The notes under the pieces: generated by a model
What the model was told of the DNA's origin: nothing
The model's input: only the letters and a program-made list of their open reading frames with translations
The model's database searches: none
Part shown: piece by piece, positions 47,285 through 55,330 of the stretch
Layout: each line of letters begins with the position of its first letter
Numbering within the stretch: position 1 is the stretch's first letter
Assembly (NCBI RefSeq): GCF_001746295.1
Contig: NZ_MJAH01000003.1
Location: 492,575 to 556,574, forward strand
Direction: 5' to 3'
Length of the DNA: 64,000 bases
Origin: Streptomyces sp. LUP47B
Lineage (GTDB): Bacteria > Actinomycetota > Actinomycetes > Streptomycetales > Streptomycetaceae
Translations under genes and position numbers: made by a program

Positions 47285-47304
47285 GGGGCTGCCTTTCGAG
47301 ACGT

Positions 47305-48552
47305 TCAGGAAGTGACGGCGCACTGGCCGCGGTCGGCCTTCCGCGGCCCTTCGGCCGTCGGCCGGATGTCGAAGTCGAAGATCGCCGTGGGGAGGTAGAG
47401 GGTGCTGCACGCGTTCGGGATGTCCACGACGCCGCTGAGGCGGCCCTCGATCGGGGCGGAGCCGAGCAGCAGGTAGGCCTGTTCGCCGCTGTAGCCGAAG
47501 GTCTTCAGGTACTCGACGGCGTTGAGGCAGGCGTTGCGGTACGCCATCGTCGCGTCGAGGTAGTGGTTGGTGTCGGTCTCGTGGTCGACGGATATGCCGA
47601 CGAACGAGATGAACTCGGTGTACTGCGGGGCGACGTTGCCGGGCATGAAGATCGGGTTGGTCGTTACCCCGTACTTCTCCATGCCGCCCTTGATGAGGTC
47701 GACGTGCAGGTCGATGAAGCCGCCCATCTCGATGGCGCCGCAGAAGGTGATCTCGCCGTCGCCCTGGCTGAAGTGCAGGTCGCCGCCGGAGAGCAGGGCG
47801 CCGGGGACGAGGACGGGGTAGAAGACCCGGGAACCGCGGGTGAAGTTCTTGATGTCGTGGTTGCCGCCGTTCTCCCGGGCCGGGACCGTGCGGGCGCCTT
47901 CCGCGGCGATACGGGAAGCTGTCTCGCCGGCCGCCGTCCCGGCCAACGCGTTGTCGGTGAGCGGAGGGAGCGCGAGGGCCGGCACCCGGTGCGGGTCGGT
48001 GTCGATGAGGGCCTGCTCGCGGGCGTTCCAGCGGGCCAGCAGTTCGGCTGAGGGCGCGGTGCCGAAGAGGCCGGGGTGGGTGATCCCGGTGTAGCGGACG
48101 CCGGGAATGTGCCGCGAGGTGGCCTGCTGGCCGTGGAAGTCCCAGACGGCCTTGTAGGAGTCGGGGAAGTGGTCGGTGAGGAATCCGCCGCCGTTGTCGC
48201 GGGCGAAGACGCCGGTGTAGCCCCAGCCCTGGCCCGAGCCCTCGCCGTCCGCCTGCGGCACCGGGCCCAGGTCGAGGATGTCCACGACGAGCAGGTCACC
48301 GGGTTCGGCGCCTTCCACGGCGATGGGGCCGCTGAGCATGTGCGCGTGGGTGAGGTCGACGTCGCGGACGTCGTTGGCGGAGTCGTTGTTCCCGATCTGG
48401 TTGTCGGTCCAGTCCCGGCACTCGATACGGAACTCCGAGCCGGGTTTCACGGTGACGGCGGGCGGGATGTCGGGGTGCCAGCGGTTGTGGCCGGGCACTT
48501 TCTGGTCACGCATGGACATGGCCTGGTCGACACTGAAGACGACTTCGGGCAT
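47305..48552 (-). CDS. fmdA: Formamidase (FmdA-type acetamidase/formamidase)
   Basis: A 415-residue enzyme of the acetamidase/formamidase family, closest in character to the FmdA formamidase of Methylophilus. It carries the N-terminal VPGHNRWHPDIPPAV, DLTHAHMLSGPIAVEGAEPG, NGGNHDIKNFTRGS, DLHFSQGDGEITFCGAIEM (metal and active-site histidines/aspartates) and the C-terminal SVVDIPNAC region. Cytoplasmic. It should hydrolyse formamide or a short amide to acid and ammonia. It is followed by the hydrolase and membrane protein and preceded by an FmdB-type gene. Confidence 0.93.
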   Translation of the reverse strand: MPEVVFSVDQAMSMRDQKVPGHNRWHPDIPPAVTVKPGSEFRIECRDWTDNQIGNNDSANDVRDVDLTHAHMLSGPIAVEGAEPGDLLVVDILDLGPVPQADGEGSGQGWGYTGVFARDNGGGFLTDHFPDSYKAVWDFHGQQATSRHIPGVRYTGITHPGLFGTAPSAELLARWNAREQALIDTDPHRVPALALPPLTDNALAGTAAGETASRIAAEGARTVPARENGGNHDIKNFTRGSRVFYPVLVPGALLSGGDLHFSQGDGEITFCGAIEMGGFIDLHVDLIKGGMEKYGVTTNPIFMPGNVAPQYTEFISFVGISVDHETDTNHYLDATMAYRNACLNAVEYLKTFGYSGEQAYLLLGSAPIEGRLSGVVDIPNACSTLYLPTAIFDFDIRPTAEGPRKADRGQCAVTS

Positions 48553-48592
48553 GGACTGCCTCCGTAATCCGGTACTTCGCGGTGCGTTGGGA

Positions 48593-48874
48593 TCAGCGCT
48601 TGGGGAGCCCGGCCTGCCGGGGATCGGCCGACGGGGTCGGACGGCGGCGGGTCGGGGGTACGTCGGTGACGACCCGCGGCTCATGGGCGCTGGCCTCCTG
48701 GGCGTGCAGGGCACGGGCCAGGGGAGCGGAGGCGCGGGCGAGCATCGGGGCGGTGAAGACCCGGCGGGCCGGGCCTGCGCAGGTCGCGCACGGCTCCTCG
48801 GCGAGCGCCCGGCCGATCGGCCGGATCACGTCGAAGGGGCCGCAGCCCGCACAGCGGTACTGATACGTGGCCAT
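48593..48874 (-). CDS. FmdB-family zinc-ribbon protein
   Basis: A 93-residue protein whose first 45 residues are an FmdB-type zinc ribbon, with cysteines C8, C11, C29 and C32 (YRCAGCG and PCATCAG), followed by a low-complexity Arg/Pro-rich tail. FmdB was proposed as a regulatory protein in formamidase operons. The gene is 40 bp upstream of fmdA in the same direction, behind TGGAGG. Confidence 0.88.
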   Translation of the reverse strand: MATYQYRCAGCGPFDVIRPIGRALAEEPCATCAGPARRVFTAPMLARASAPLARALHAQEASAHEPRVVTDVPPTRRRPTPSADPRQAGLPKR

Positions 48875-48977
48875 GGGGATCAACCTCCAAAAGCTTCGAG
48901 AAAAAAGTATTTCTATCCGAAGCAATTGGACAAGGGGGTGGCGTGTTGCGCACAGGTAAAAAAGAACTCCCCGCGGG
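48875..48977 (-). promoter_or_regulatory. Intergenic promoter region before the FmdB/FmdA genes
   Basis: An AT-rich stretch (GGATAGAAATACTTTTTT on the minus strand) between the AmiC-like gene and the zinc-ribbon gene, in contrast to the GC-rich surroundings. It probably contains a promoter for the downstream operon; exact elements are unclear. Confidence 0.4.
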
Positions 48978-50075
48978 TCAGGGAAGCTGCTGCAGCACGT
49001 CCCACCGCAGGCCGTCGGCCGCCGCGAGGAAAACCCGCTGCTCGAGGTGGCGGTCGCGGATCTGGACCGTGCCGCGGGGGCTCTCGTACTCCAGCCCCTC
49101 GGCGGTCGCCTGGATGCGCCGCACATCGGTGTCGCCCGCCCGGCGCAGCAGTTCGGTGAGCATGCGCACGCCCTCGTAGCACGACTCGCCCAGGCTGTTG
49201 AGTACTGGTGCGCCCGGGCCGAAGCGGCGGAAGTAGGCGGCGGCGAAGTCCAGTCCGGACGCGGTCGGCAGGTCCTCGAAGTAGCCGGCCGAGGTCATCA
49301 GGCCCCGGGTGTTCTCCGGGCCGGTGGCCAGCAGGACGTTCTCCTCGATGAGGGAACTGAACCGGATGAGGTCGCGGTCCAGCCCGGCCGCGGTGAAGGC
49401 GCGGTTGAACAGGACGGCGTCCTGCCCGATCAGCAGCATCAGCACGGCCTCGCAGCCGCTCGCCGCCACTCGCGCGAGGACGGGCCCGAAGTCCTGGGTG
49501 CCCAGCGGCACATACATCTCGTCACGGACCTCGCCACCCAGTTCGCGCAGATAGCGGTGCGCGGCGCGGGCCGACGAGCGGGGCCAGACGTAGTCGTCGC
49601 CGACGATCGTCCAGCGGCGGATGTCCAGTTCGCTGGCGAACCACCGCAGCGCGGGCCGCAGTTGGCGGTTCGGGGTCTCACCGGTGAGGAACACACCCGG
49701 GGAGCGCTCGCCGCCCTCGTACAGCGCGGTGTAGACGTAGGGCACCCGGCCGTCGATACGCGGGGCGACGACCTCGCGGACGGCGGAGATGTGCCAGCCG
49801 GCCACCGCGTCGACGACACCTCCGGAGATCAGTGCGTCGACCTCTGTGGCCACCTGCTCGGGCGGCGCCCCGCCGTCGACGAGCACCAGGCGCACCTCCC
49901 TGCCCAGCACGCCCGATGCGGCGTTGACCTCTTCGGCCGCGAGCTGGGCGCAGCACTCGCAGGAGGGGCCGAAGATGCCGGCCGGGCCCTGGAGCGGTAT
50001 CACCAGGGCGACATCCAGTGCGTCACGGGCCCGGCTCGCCGGGGCGCCGAGCCGGACAGACGCCTTCTCGATCAT
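48978..50075 (-). CDS. Signal-less type-1 periplasmic-binding-fold protein (AmiC-like sensor)
   Basis: A 365-residue type-1 binding-protein fold (VALVIPLQGPAGIFGPSC, then GVVDAVAGWHISAVREVVAP and MTSAGYFEDLP) of the urea/short-amide receptor group. It has no signal peptide or lipobox: the N-terminus is MIEKASVRLGAP. In Pseudomonas, AmiC is such a cytoplasmic amide receptor that controls amidase expression with AmiR. No AmiR-type antiterminator is visible here. A divergent MarR gene lies 108 bp away. Likely an amide sensor for the formamidase operon. Confidence 0.8.
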   Translation of the reverse strand: MIEKASVRLGAPASRARDALDVALVIPLQGPAGIFGPSCECCAQLAAEEVNAASGVLGREVRLVLVDGGAPPEQVATEVDALISGGVVDAVAGWHISAVREVVAPRIDGRVPYVYTALYEGGERSPGVFLTGETPNRQLRPALRWFASELDIRRWTIVGDDYVWPRSSARAAHRYLRELGGEVRDEMYVPLGTQDFGPVLARVAASGCEAVLMLLIGQDAVLFNRAFTAAGLDRDLIRFSSLIEENVLLATGPENTRGLMTSAGYFEDLPTASGLDFAAAYFRRFGPGAPVLNSLGESCYEGVRMLTELLRRAGDTDVRRIQATAEGLEYESPRGTVQIRDRHLEQRVFLAAADGLRWDVLQQLP

Positions 50076-50119
50076 AGGCGCTCACCCTAGCCATTGCTTG
50101 CTACGGGAATATTTCACAG

Positions 50120-50141
50120 CGATAAGGAAAGGACTGTATCG
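50120..50141. promoter_or_regulatory. Possible operator between AmiC-like and MarR genes
   Basis: CGATA-N12-TATCG in the AT-rich divergent intergenic region. MarR repressors commonly bind such sites over their own promoter. Confidence 0.35.
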
Positions 50142-50183
50142 TGGAATCACTTCACCCGTAGATACGACGACTCTGGCAGGGCG

Positions 50184-50624
50184 ATGACCACGACCACCCC
50201 GGCGGCCGTAGCCGATCTCGACCTCGCGCGAGCGCTCACCCTCGTCGAGCGCAGCGTCGTCCTACGGCTCGGTGAGGCGCTGAAGGCCGAGGGCGGCACG
50301 CTCGAGGAGTGGCGGGTGCTGTCGTTCCTGGGCGACGGCGAAGGCCGTGCCATGACCGAGATCGCCGAGTTCGCGCTGCTGTCCGCGCCCACCCTGACCA
50401 AGGTCGTCGACCGCATGGTCTCCCTGAACCTCGTCCTGCGCCGGGTCGACGACCAGGACCGGCGGCGCGTGCTGGTCTTCGCGTCCGAGCGGGGCAGTGA
50501 GGCGCTGACCCGCTGGACGGCGGCGGTCGAACAGGAGCAGGAGGGCATCGTGTCCGCACTCGGTGCGGAGGAGACGGCCCTGCTGCGAGCGCTGCTCCAG
50601 CGGGCCTCCCGACGCCTCGGCTGA
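50184..50624 (+). CDS. MarR-family transcriptional regulator
   Basis: A 146-residue winged-helix protein with MTEIAEFALLSAPTLTKVVD (~54-73) and the wing VDDQDRRRVLVFASERG. It is divergent from the AmiC-like gene, so it is the probable local regulator of the formamidase module. ATG 50184 is chosen; a GTG at 50142 would place the start inside the probable operator. Confidence 0.9.
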   Translation: MTTTTPAAVADLDLARALTLVERSVVLRLGEALKAEGGTLEEWRVLSFLGDGEGRAMTEIAEFALLSAPTLTKVVDRMVSLNLVLRRVDDQDRRRVLVFASERGSEALTRWTAAVEQEQEGIVSALGAEETALLRALLQRASRRLG

Positions 50625-50847
50625 GCGGTCGGGTGGCGCCGCGTGGTGGGTCGGCCTCGCCGCCGCGAACGCCGCCGACGGACAGGACGTGCTGGAGCCG
50701 GTCGTCGCTCTCATCCGCCCCGTGGTGAAGGGCATGAGGGAGCACATCGAGAACGTCTAGCCCACGCCTGGCCCTTACCGGCCGCCTGGAGGACGCCATC
50801 TTCGGACACCCGGGACCCGAACTGATTCAAGCCGCCTGGTTCACCAG

Positions 50848-51225
50848 TCACCCGATCCAGCGGGCAGCGGCCTCATAGGTGGTGTCCGGAGTGCTGTTGA
50901 ACGCGATGGCCGCATCGGGTGCGTACCGACGAATCAGGTTGATGACCTGCTCGAGGAGTTCGACCTCGTCGTCCGAGTGCCGCAGGCCACCGCCGACGGT
51001 GACGCACTCCCACGGGTGGGCCCGCAGTGCGTCCCCGACGACCGCTTCCACGTCGTCACTTCCATCAAGACCGATGAGGCAGGTCTCCACGCCCACGCCG
51101 TGTTCGACGAACTTGGTCAGTCCCGCCTCGATCGCCTTGGCTGCCGGCTCCGGATCCCACGGCCCGGGCACCCGATGCGGATCAAGTCCGATGACGAGAA
51201 CGCGCGGTGAAAGGGTGGTGTCCAT
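50848..51225 (-). CDS. Conserved actinobacterial hypothetical protein
   Basis: A 125-residue protein (RVLVIGLDPHRVPGPWDPEP ... AIAFNSTPDTTYEAAARW). It has an alternating beta/alpha pattern with a first strand ending in GLDP and a WECVTVGGG segment, suggesting a small Rossmann-like or flavodoxin-like fold. I recall such proteins as common uncharacterised genes in actinomycetes. Start at ATG 51225; the frame is open upstream without homology. No functional link to the neighbours. Confidence 0.7.
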   Translation of the reverse strand: MDTTLSPRVLVIGLDPHRVPGPWDPEPAAKAIEAGLTKFVEHGVGVETCLIGLDGSDDVEAVVGDALRAHPWECVTVGGGLRHSDDEVELLEQVINLIRRYAPDAAIAFNSTPDTTYEAAARWIG

Positions 51226-51752
51226 GTCTGGACGATACGCGTCGAACGACCCACGAATCAGAAGGTGATGCTGAACTCGGCTCATTCGGGTGTGGTCCTG
51301 GACCAGGACGCGCGATTCATCGATGAGCCCTGTGCTCCTGCCCTGTTCATGCGCCATGCTCTGCTCGGCCTGTGGTCGACGGCGTTGCCATCCCGCCGCT
51401 GACCCGCGCCACGCGACGCGGACTGTCCTCCCGGTGCTCCGGCGGCTCTGCGGCACGGCTTCGCCCGGTCCACGGGCATCGGTCGATCTCCAAGCGGGTG
51501 CGACCCGTCGCGGGCTCCGTCGTCCTCGCGACCGGGAATGATCACCTGAGTTCGAGGAACGCCGGCGTCCGAGCCATGCCCCCGCCGTGATGGCGCAGGC
51601 TCTGACCGAGTTGGCCCGGGGCGGCGGTCGCGGTGGAGCGGAGACGGTTGGCGTGATCCGGGCCGAGGTGCTCGCCGGCGCCTGCGGCCACGGGCGGCTT
51701 CACCTTGCGCAGCAGCCGGACAGCCCTGCGAACAGGTCTGCTCGTGTCAGCG
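51226..51752. other. 527-bp region without a recognisable gene
   Basis: Only short open frames without family signatures are present on both strands, and I see no strong hairpin or palindrome. It may be a decayed gene. It separates the formamidase side from the XRE-cupin cluster. Confidence 0.5.
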
Positions 51753-52394
51753 TCAGGAGTGCCTGTCCGCTTCGCCCGTCGCGTTCTGGACGGTGAGGAG
51801 CCGCACCCGCGAACCGTCACCGACGGCGCGCCAGCGGTGGGGGGTTCCTCCCGGGTAGCAGATGCTGTCGCCCGGACCGAGCACGTGGAGACGGGGCCCG
51901 TCCGCGGTGTGCAGGTCGATCTCGATCTCACCGGCGACGACGTAGACGAACTCGTCGCCGGGGTGGTCGTAGTAGTCCTCGAACCGCTCCCGGGTCCCGG
52001 TGTACTCCACGGGGTGGACGGAGAAGGCAGGAGCGCCGAGCATGCGCGCCGTGCCGCCGGGGTTGTCCACGGGCAGGCCCTCGCCCGAGCGCACCAGGTG
52101 GGCCGAGCCGGCCGAGGCGCCGGGTTGCGGCACCACCGCCGCGGCCATGAGTGCCTGCTGTGTGGTGCCGAGGGCGCGGGCGATGCGGTGTAGGGACGGC
52201 ATGCTCGGCCTGGTCAGTCCCCGCTCCAGTTGGCTGAGGAACGGGTGGGAGAGCGCGGCGCGCTCGGCGAGTTGGACAAGGGTCAGCCCCCGCTCCTTGC
52301 GCAACTGGCGGATCGCGCTGCCGAGTTCGGCGCGCAACGGCGCGTCCGCGTCCCCGGCGGCGGGCGATGTGCTGTGGGCGGGTTGGGCCGGCAT
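51753..52394 (-). CDS. XRE-family regulator with C-terminal cupin domain
   Basis: A 213-residue regulator. The Cro/C1 helix-turn-helix is at ~37-62 (LVQLAERAALSHPFLSQLER) and a cupin sensor domain at ~125-205 (YDHPGDEFVYVVAGEIEIDL, then PGDSICYPGGTPHRWRAVGD). Regulators of this architecture govern amine, amino acid and aromatic catabolism. It is divergent from the flavin reductase. The intergenic palindrome AATGTT-N9-AACATT recurs at the transporter promoter 2.8 kb away, so I take this protein as regulator of the whole cluster. Confidence 0.92.
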   Translation of the reverse strand: MPAQPAHSTSPAAGDADAPLRAELGSAIRQLRKERGLTLVQLAERAALSHPFLSQLERGLTRPSMPSLHRIARALGTTQQALMAAAVVPQPGASAGSAHLVRSGEGLPVDNPGGTARMLGAPAFSVHPVEYTGTRERFEDYYDHPGDEFVYVVAGEIEIDLHTADGPRLHVLGPGDSICYPGGTPHRWRAVGDGSRVRLLTVQNATGEADRHS

Positions 52395-52490
52395 GGCAGG
52401 AATCCTAAAGGGTCGTGGTCGGCGGGCCGTCGGGGCCCCGGCGGCCTGGGGAGAGGTTTTACGCCGGTGAAACACCAGGGCCCTACGCTC

Positions 52491-52511
52491 AATGTTGATG
52501 GCACGAACATT
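52491..52511. promoter_or_regulatory. Operator 1 of the XRE-cupin regulon
   Basis: AATGTT (52491-52496) and AACATT (52506-52511) form a perfect inverted repeat with a 9-nt spacer, in the divergent region between the regulator and the flavin reductase. The same arms, spacer and flanking C residues occur at 55282-55302. Confidence 0.8.
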
Positions 52512-52587
52512 CTAGATGTCGTCAAGTCCAACGCGTCGCACGCGGCGTACGCGCTTTCCCGTCCCGTCCAGCCCCTAGGGAGCTCTC

Positions 52588-53109
52588 ATGGCCGCGGCCA
52601 CCTCCGACCGTCCCGTCGACTCCCCGCCGGACTCCGGCTTCCTCGACGCCATGGCCGCCCTCGCCGGAGGAGTCTGTGTCGTCACCGCCCTGACAGCCGA
52701 CGGGCGCCCGGTCGGCTTCACCAGCACCGCCGTGATGAGCGTCAGCCGCGAACCGCAGCTGGTGGCCATCGGAGTGGGCCGCCGCGGCCGCACGCTGACC
52801 TCACTGCTCGACGGCCGCAGGTTCGCGCTGAACATCCTGCACGCCGGCGGCGAGCACGTCTCCCGGCGCTTCGCCGACCGCTCCGCGGACCGGTTCGCGG
52901 AGCTGGAGTGGTCGGCCGAGGAGCGGGGCGGACTACCCCTGCTGCTCGCGCACAGTTCGTACGCGGTCCTCTGCCGCGTCGTACGCGACCTCCCGGCCGG
53001 GGATCACCAGCTGATCGTCGCGGCCGTCGAGCACGTCGTGCCCGGCACCGGCGGACCGACGGCACTCGTGCACCACGACCGCCGCTATCACGCACTCGGT
53101 GCGGCATGA
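52588..53109 (+). CDS. Flavin reductase (HpaC/RutF-like)
   Basis: A 173-residue flavin-reductase-domain protein: MAALAGGVCVVTALTADGRP, GFTSTAVMSVSREPQLVAIG and ALNILHAGGEHVSRRFAD are the family landmarks. It supplies free reduced FMN/FAD to a two-component monooxygenase or, as RutF, keeps such a system active. No flavin-dependent monooxygenase is in the window; the partner may be beyond 64000 or elsewhere. First gene of the regulon, with the next gene overlapping its stop. Confidence 0.9.
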   Translation: MAAATSDRPVDSPPDSGFLDAMAALAGGVCVVTALTADGRPVGFTSTAVMSVSREPQLVAIGVGRRGRTLTSLLDGRRFALNILHAGGEHVSRRFADRSADRFAELEWSAEERGGLPLLLAHSSYAVLCRVVRDLPAGDHQLIVAAVEHVVPGTGGPTALVHHDRRYHALGAA

Positions 53110-53990
53110 GCGGGTCCGACTGGTTCCAAGTCGCCGAGACCGGCCCGGCCGCGTTCGTGATCGCCGAGCCCGGCCACGTCAACAGCTACCTCGTGGTCGG
53201 CGATGAGCTGGCCCTGCTCTACGACACCGGCATGGGGGTCGGCGACATCGGCGAGCAGGTACGACGGCTGACCCGGCTGCCGCTGCTCGTCGTCAACTCC
53301 CACCACCACTTCGACCACCGCGGCGGCAACGCCTCCGTGGCCGGATACGCCGAGGACATCGCCGTACACGCCACCGGCGCCGCACTGCACAGCGATCCGG
53401 CTCCACGCGAGTGGCTGGAGGCGTACGCGCACATCGCGCACGGCCTGCGGAAGCGGTACGAGGAGTTCCGTGTCCTGGACGTCGGCGGGTTCTTCCTCAC
53501 CGACTCCCGCGTCGAGGTGCGGCCGGTGCCCGAACTGGCCGACTGGCGGATCGAGGCCGTACGTCCGACCCGGCTGCTGCGCGAAGGAGACGTCCTCGAC
53601 CTGGGCGGTCGTCGCCTCGAGGTGCTCCACACCCCTGGGCACTCCCCGGACGGCGTCTGCCTGTGGGAGCCGGAGACCGGGCTGCTGCTGGCCGGGGACA
53701 CGCTGATCAGCGGTACCTTCTTCGCCCATGTGCCGGGCGCCGACGTGACCGCCTTCGCCGACTCGACGCGCCGCCTGGCCGAGCTGCCCGTCGCCACCGC
53801 GCTGCTCGGCCACAACCTGCGGCACCGGGAGTCGGCGGACTTCGTGGGCCGGGTCGCCGATGCGTTCGCGGCCGTACGGGACGGACGCACCCGCCCGTAC
53901 GCCTCCACCGACATGTTCGGCGTCCCGGTACGCCGTCATGACTTCGACGGTTTCGCGGTGCTCACCGCGCCGCACGGAACGGAGCACTGA
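53106..53990 (+). CDS. MBL-fold metallo-hydrolase
   Basis: A 294-residue metallo-beta-lactamase fold protein with the metal motif H66-H-H68-F-D70-H71, then VLHTPGHSPDG and AGDTLISGTFF for the remaining ligands. It probably hydrolyses a thioester, lactam or other strained bond in the pathway. The ATG overlaps the flavin reductase stop by 4 nt, so it belongs to the same step set. Substrate not predictable. Confidence 0.9.
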   Translation: MSGSDWFQVAETGPAAFVIAEPGHVNSYLVVGDELALLYDTGMGVGDIGEQVRRLTRLPLLVVNSHHHFDHRGGNASVAGYAEDIAVHATGAALHSDPAPREWLEAYAHIAHGLRKRYEEFRVLDVGGFFLTDSRVEVRPVPELADWRIEAVRPTRLLREGDVLDLGGRRLEVLHTPGHSPDGVCLWEPETGLLLAGDTLISGTFFAHVPGADVTAFADSTRRLAELPVATALLGHNLRHRESADFVGRVADAFAAVRDGRTRPYASTDMFGVPVRRHDFDGFAVLTAPHGTEH

Positions 53991-53992
53991 AC

Positions 53993-55210
53993 ATGTCACC
54001 GCTGCTGCTGCGCGGCGCCCGCCTGCCCGATGAGGGTGTCCGCGACGTCCTGGTCAGTACGGACAGCGGCCTTGTCGCACGGGTCGCCCCGCCCGGTCTG
54101 CTTCCTTCCGGCCCCGACGAACTCGACCTGACCGGATACCTGCTCCTGCCCGCCCCGGCGGAACCGCACGCCCACCTGGACAAGGCCTTGACCTGGGACC
54201 TGGCGGGCGCACTGCCCGGGGACCTGCTCTCGGCCGTCACCGCCTGGCGTGCGTACGCCGCGCGGGTCACCGAGGAGGACGTGTTCCAGCGCGCCAGGCG
54301 GGCGGTCGACGAGCTGTCTGCGAACGGCGTGACGGCGGTCAGGACCCACGTGGATCTCCTGAGGGACGACGGCGGCTACGGCGGTGATCCACTGCGCGGT
54401 CTGCGCGCCCTGCTCCGCCTGCGCAGACAGCTCCGCGGGCGGGTACGGCTCCAGATCGCCGTCCTGCACGTCGACGCCCCCGACGAGCTGCTGCACGAGG
54501 CGCTCGACCTCGGCGCGGACCTGCTGGGCGACTGCCCCCACCTGTCCGCCGATCCGGCCGCGTCCGTGGAGCGCACTCTGCGCATCGCCTCCGAGCACCA
54601 GGTCGGGGTCGACCTGCACGCCGACGAGAGCCTCGACCCGGGGGCGGGGGATCTGCGCCTGCTCACCCGTGCGGTGCTGGAGCGCGGCTTCGTTTCCGGC
54701 GTCACCGCGAGTCACTGCGTCAGCCTGGGCGTGGTGGAGCCGGCCGAAGTGGCTCGCACGGCCAAGGAAGTCGCGGCTGCGGGCATCGGCGTGGTGACCC
54801 TCCCGCTGACGAACCTCTACCTCCAGGGCCGCGACCGACCGTCGTCCACCCCGCGTGGCCTCACCGCCCTACGCGCCCTGCTGGACGCGGGCGTGACGGT
54901 CGCGGCCGGCGGCGACAACATCCGGGACCCCTTCAACCCCGTGGGCCGGGCGGATCCGCTCGAGACGGCGTCCCTGCTGGTCACGGCCGGTCATCTCACC
55001 CCGGACGAGGCGCTGCGCGCGGTCACCGGGGGAGCTCGGGCGGTCCTCGGGCTGCCCGCGGCAGGACCGTACGAGGGCGCTGTCGCCGATCTGCTGGCCG
55101 TGCGCGCGCAGACCGTGTCGGAGGTTCTCGGCGCGTCCTGTCCCGAGCGGCTGGTCTTCGCCGGCGGGCGGCTGGTCAGCCGTACGTCGGTGGTCCGCGA
55201 AATCTTCTGA
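53993..55210 (+). CDS. Cytosine deaminase-like amidohydrolase
   Basis: A 405-residue amidohydrolase-superfamily protein. Metal motif H59-A-H61 is in EPHAHLDK, DLHADES and TASHC follow in order, and the final metal Asp is in GGDNIRDPFNP, the pattern of cytosine deaminase and related N-heterocycle deaminases. It should deaminate or open a pyrimidine-, triazine- or hydantoin-like ring. It starts 2 bp after the metallo-hydrolase stop and closes the first transcription unit of the cluster. Confidence 0.88.
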   Translation: MSPLLLRGARLPDEGVRDVLVSTDSGLVARVAPPGLLPSGPDELDLTGYLLLPAPAEPHAHLDKALTWDLAGALPGDLLSAVTAWRAYAARVTEEDVFQRARRAVDELSANGVTAVRTHVDLLRDDGGYGGDPLRGLRALLRLRRQLRGRVRLQIAVLHVDAPDELLHEALDLGADLLGDCPHLSADPAASVERTLRIASEHQVGVDLHADESLDPGAGDLRLLTRAVLERGFVSGVTASHCVSLGVVEPAEVARTAKEVAAAGIGVVTLPLTNLYLQGRDRPSSTPRGLTALRALLDAGVTVAAGGDNIRDPFNPVGRADPLETASLLVTAGHLTPDEALRAVTGGARAVLGLPAAGPYEGAVADLLAVRAQTVSEVLGASCPERLVFAGGRLVSRTSVVREIF

Positions 55211-55281
55211 AGATCCTCCGAGTCTGCCGCCCGGCAGCTCTCGGCGAACGGATACGGCCACGACATTGGCCGGAAACAACC

Positions 55282-55302
55282 AATGTTCATACTATCAACA
55301 TT
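55282..55302. promoter_or_regulatory. Operator 2 of the XRE-cupin regulon, over the transporter promoter
   Basis: AATGTT (55282-55287) and AACATT (55297-55302), 9-nt spacer, identical in arms to the site at 52491. A TACTAT -10 hexamer lies inside the spacer and TTGGCC is 18 nt upstream, so binding should block transcription of the ABC transporter operon. An ATG at 55283 inside this site is therefore not the gene start. Confidence 0.82.
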
Positions 55303-55330
55303 CCTGACTGTGGCACTGAAGGGAGCTGAC

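Noticed and set aside
50625..50760. A possible short coding remnant after the MarR gene
   Set aside because: A readable stretch ends VVKGMREHIENV, but it has no start of its own, no family I recognise, and it overlaps the region just after the MarR stop.
55283..55330. An earlier ATG start for the ABC ATPase
   Set aside because: The ATG falls inside the AATGTT palindrome and next to the -10 element, with no ribosome site; GTG 55331 has one.
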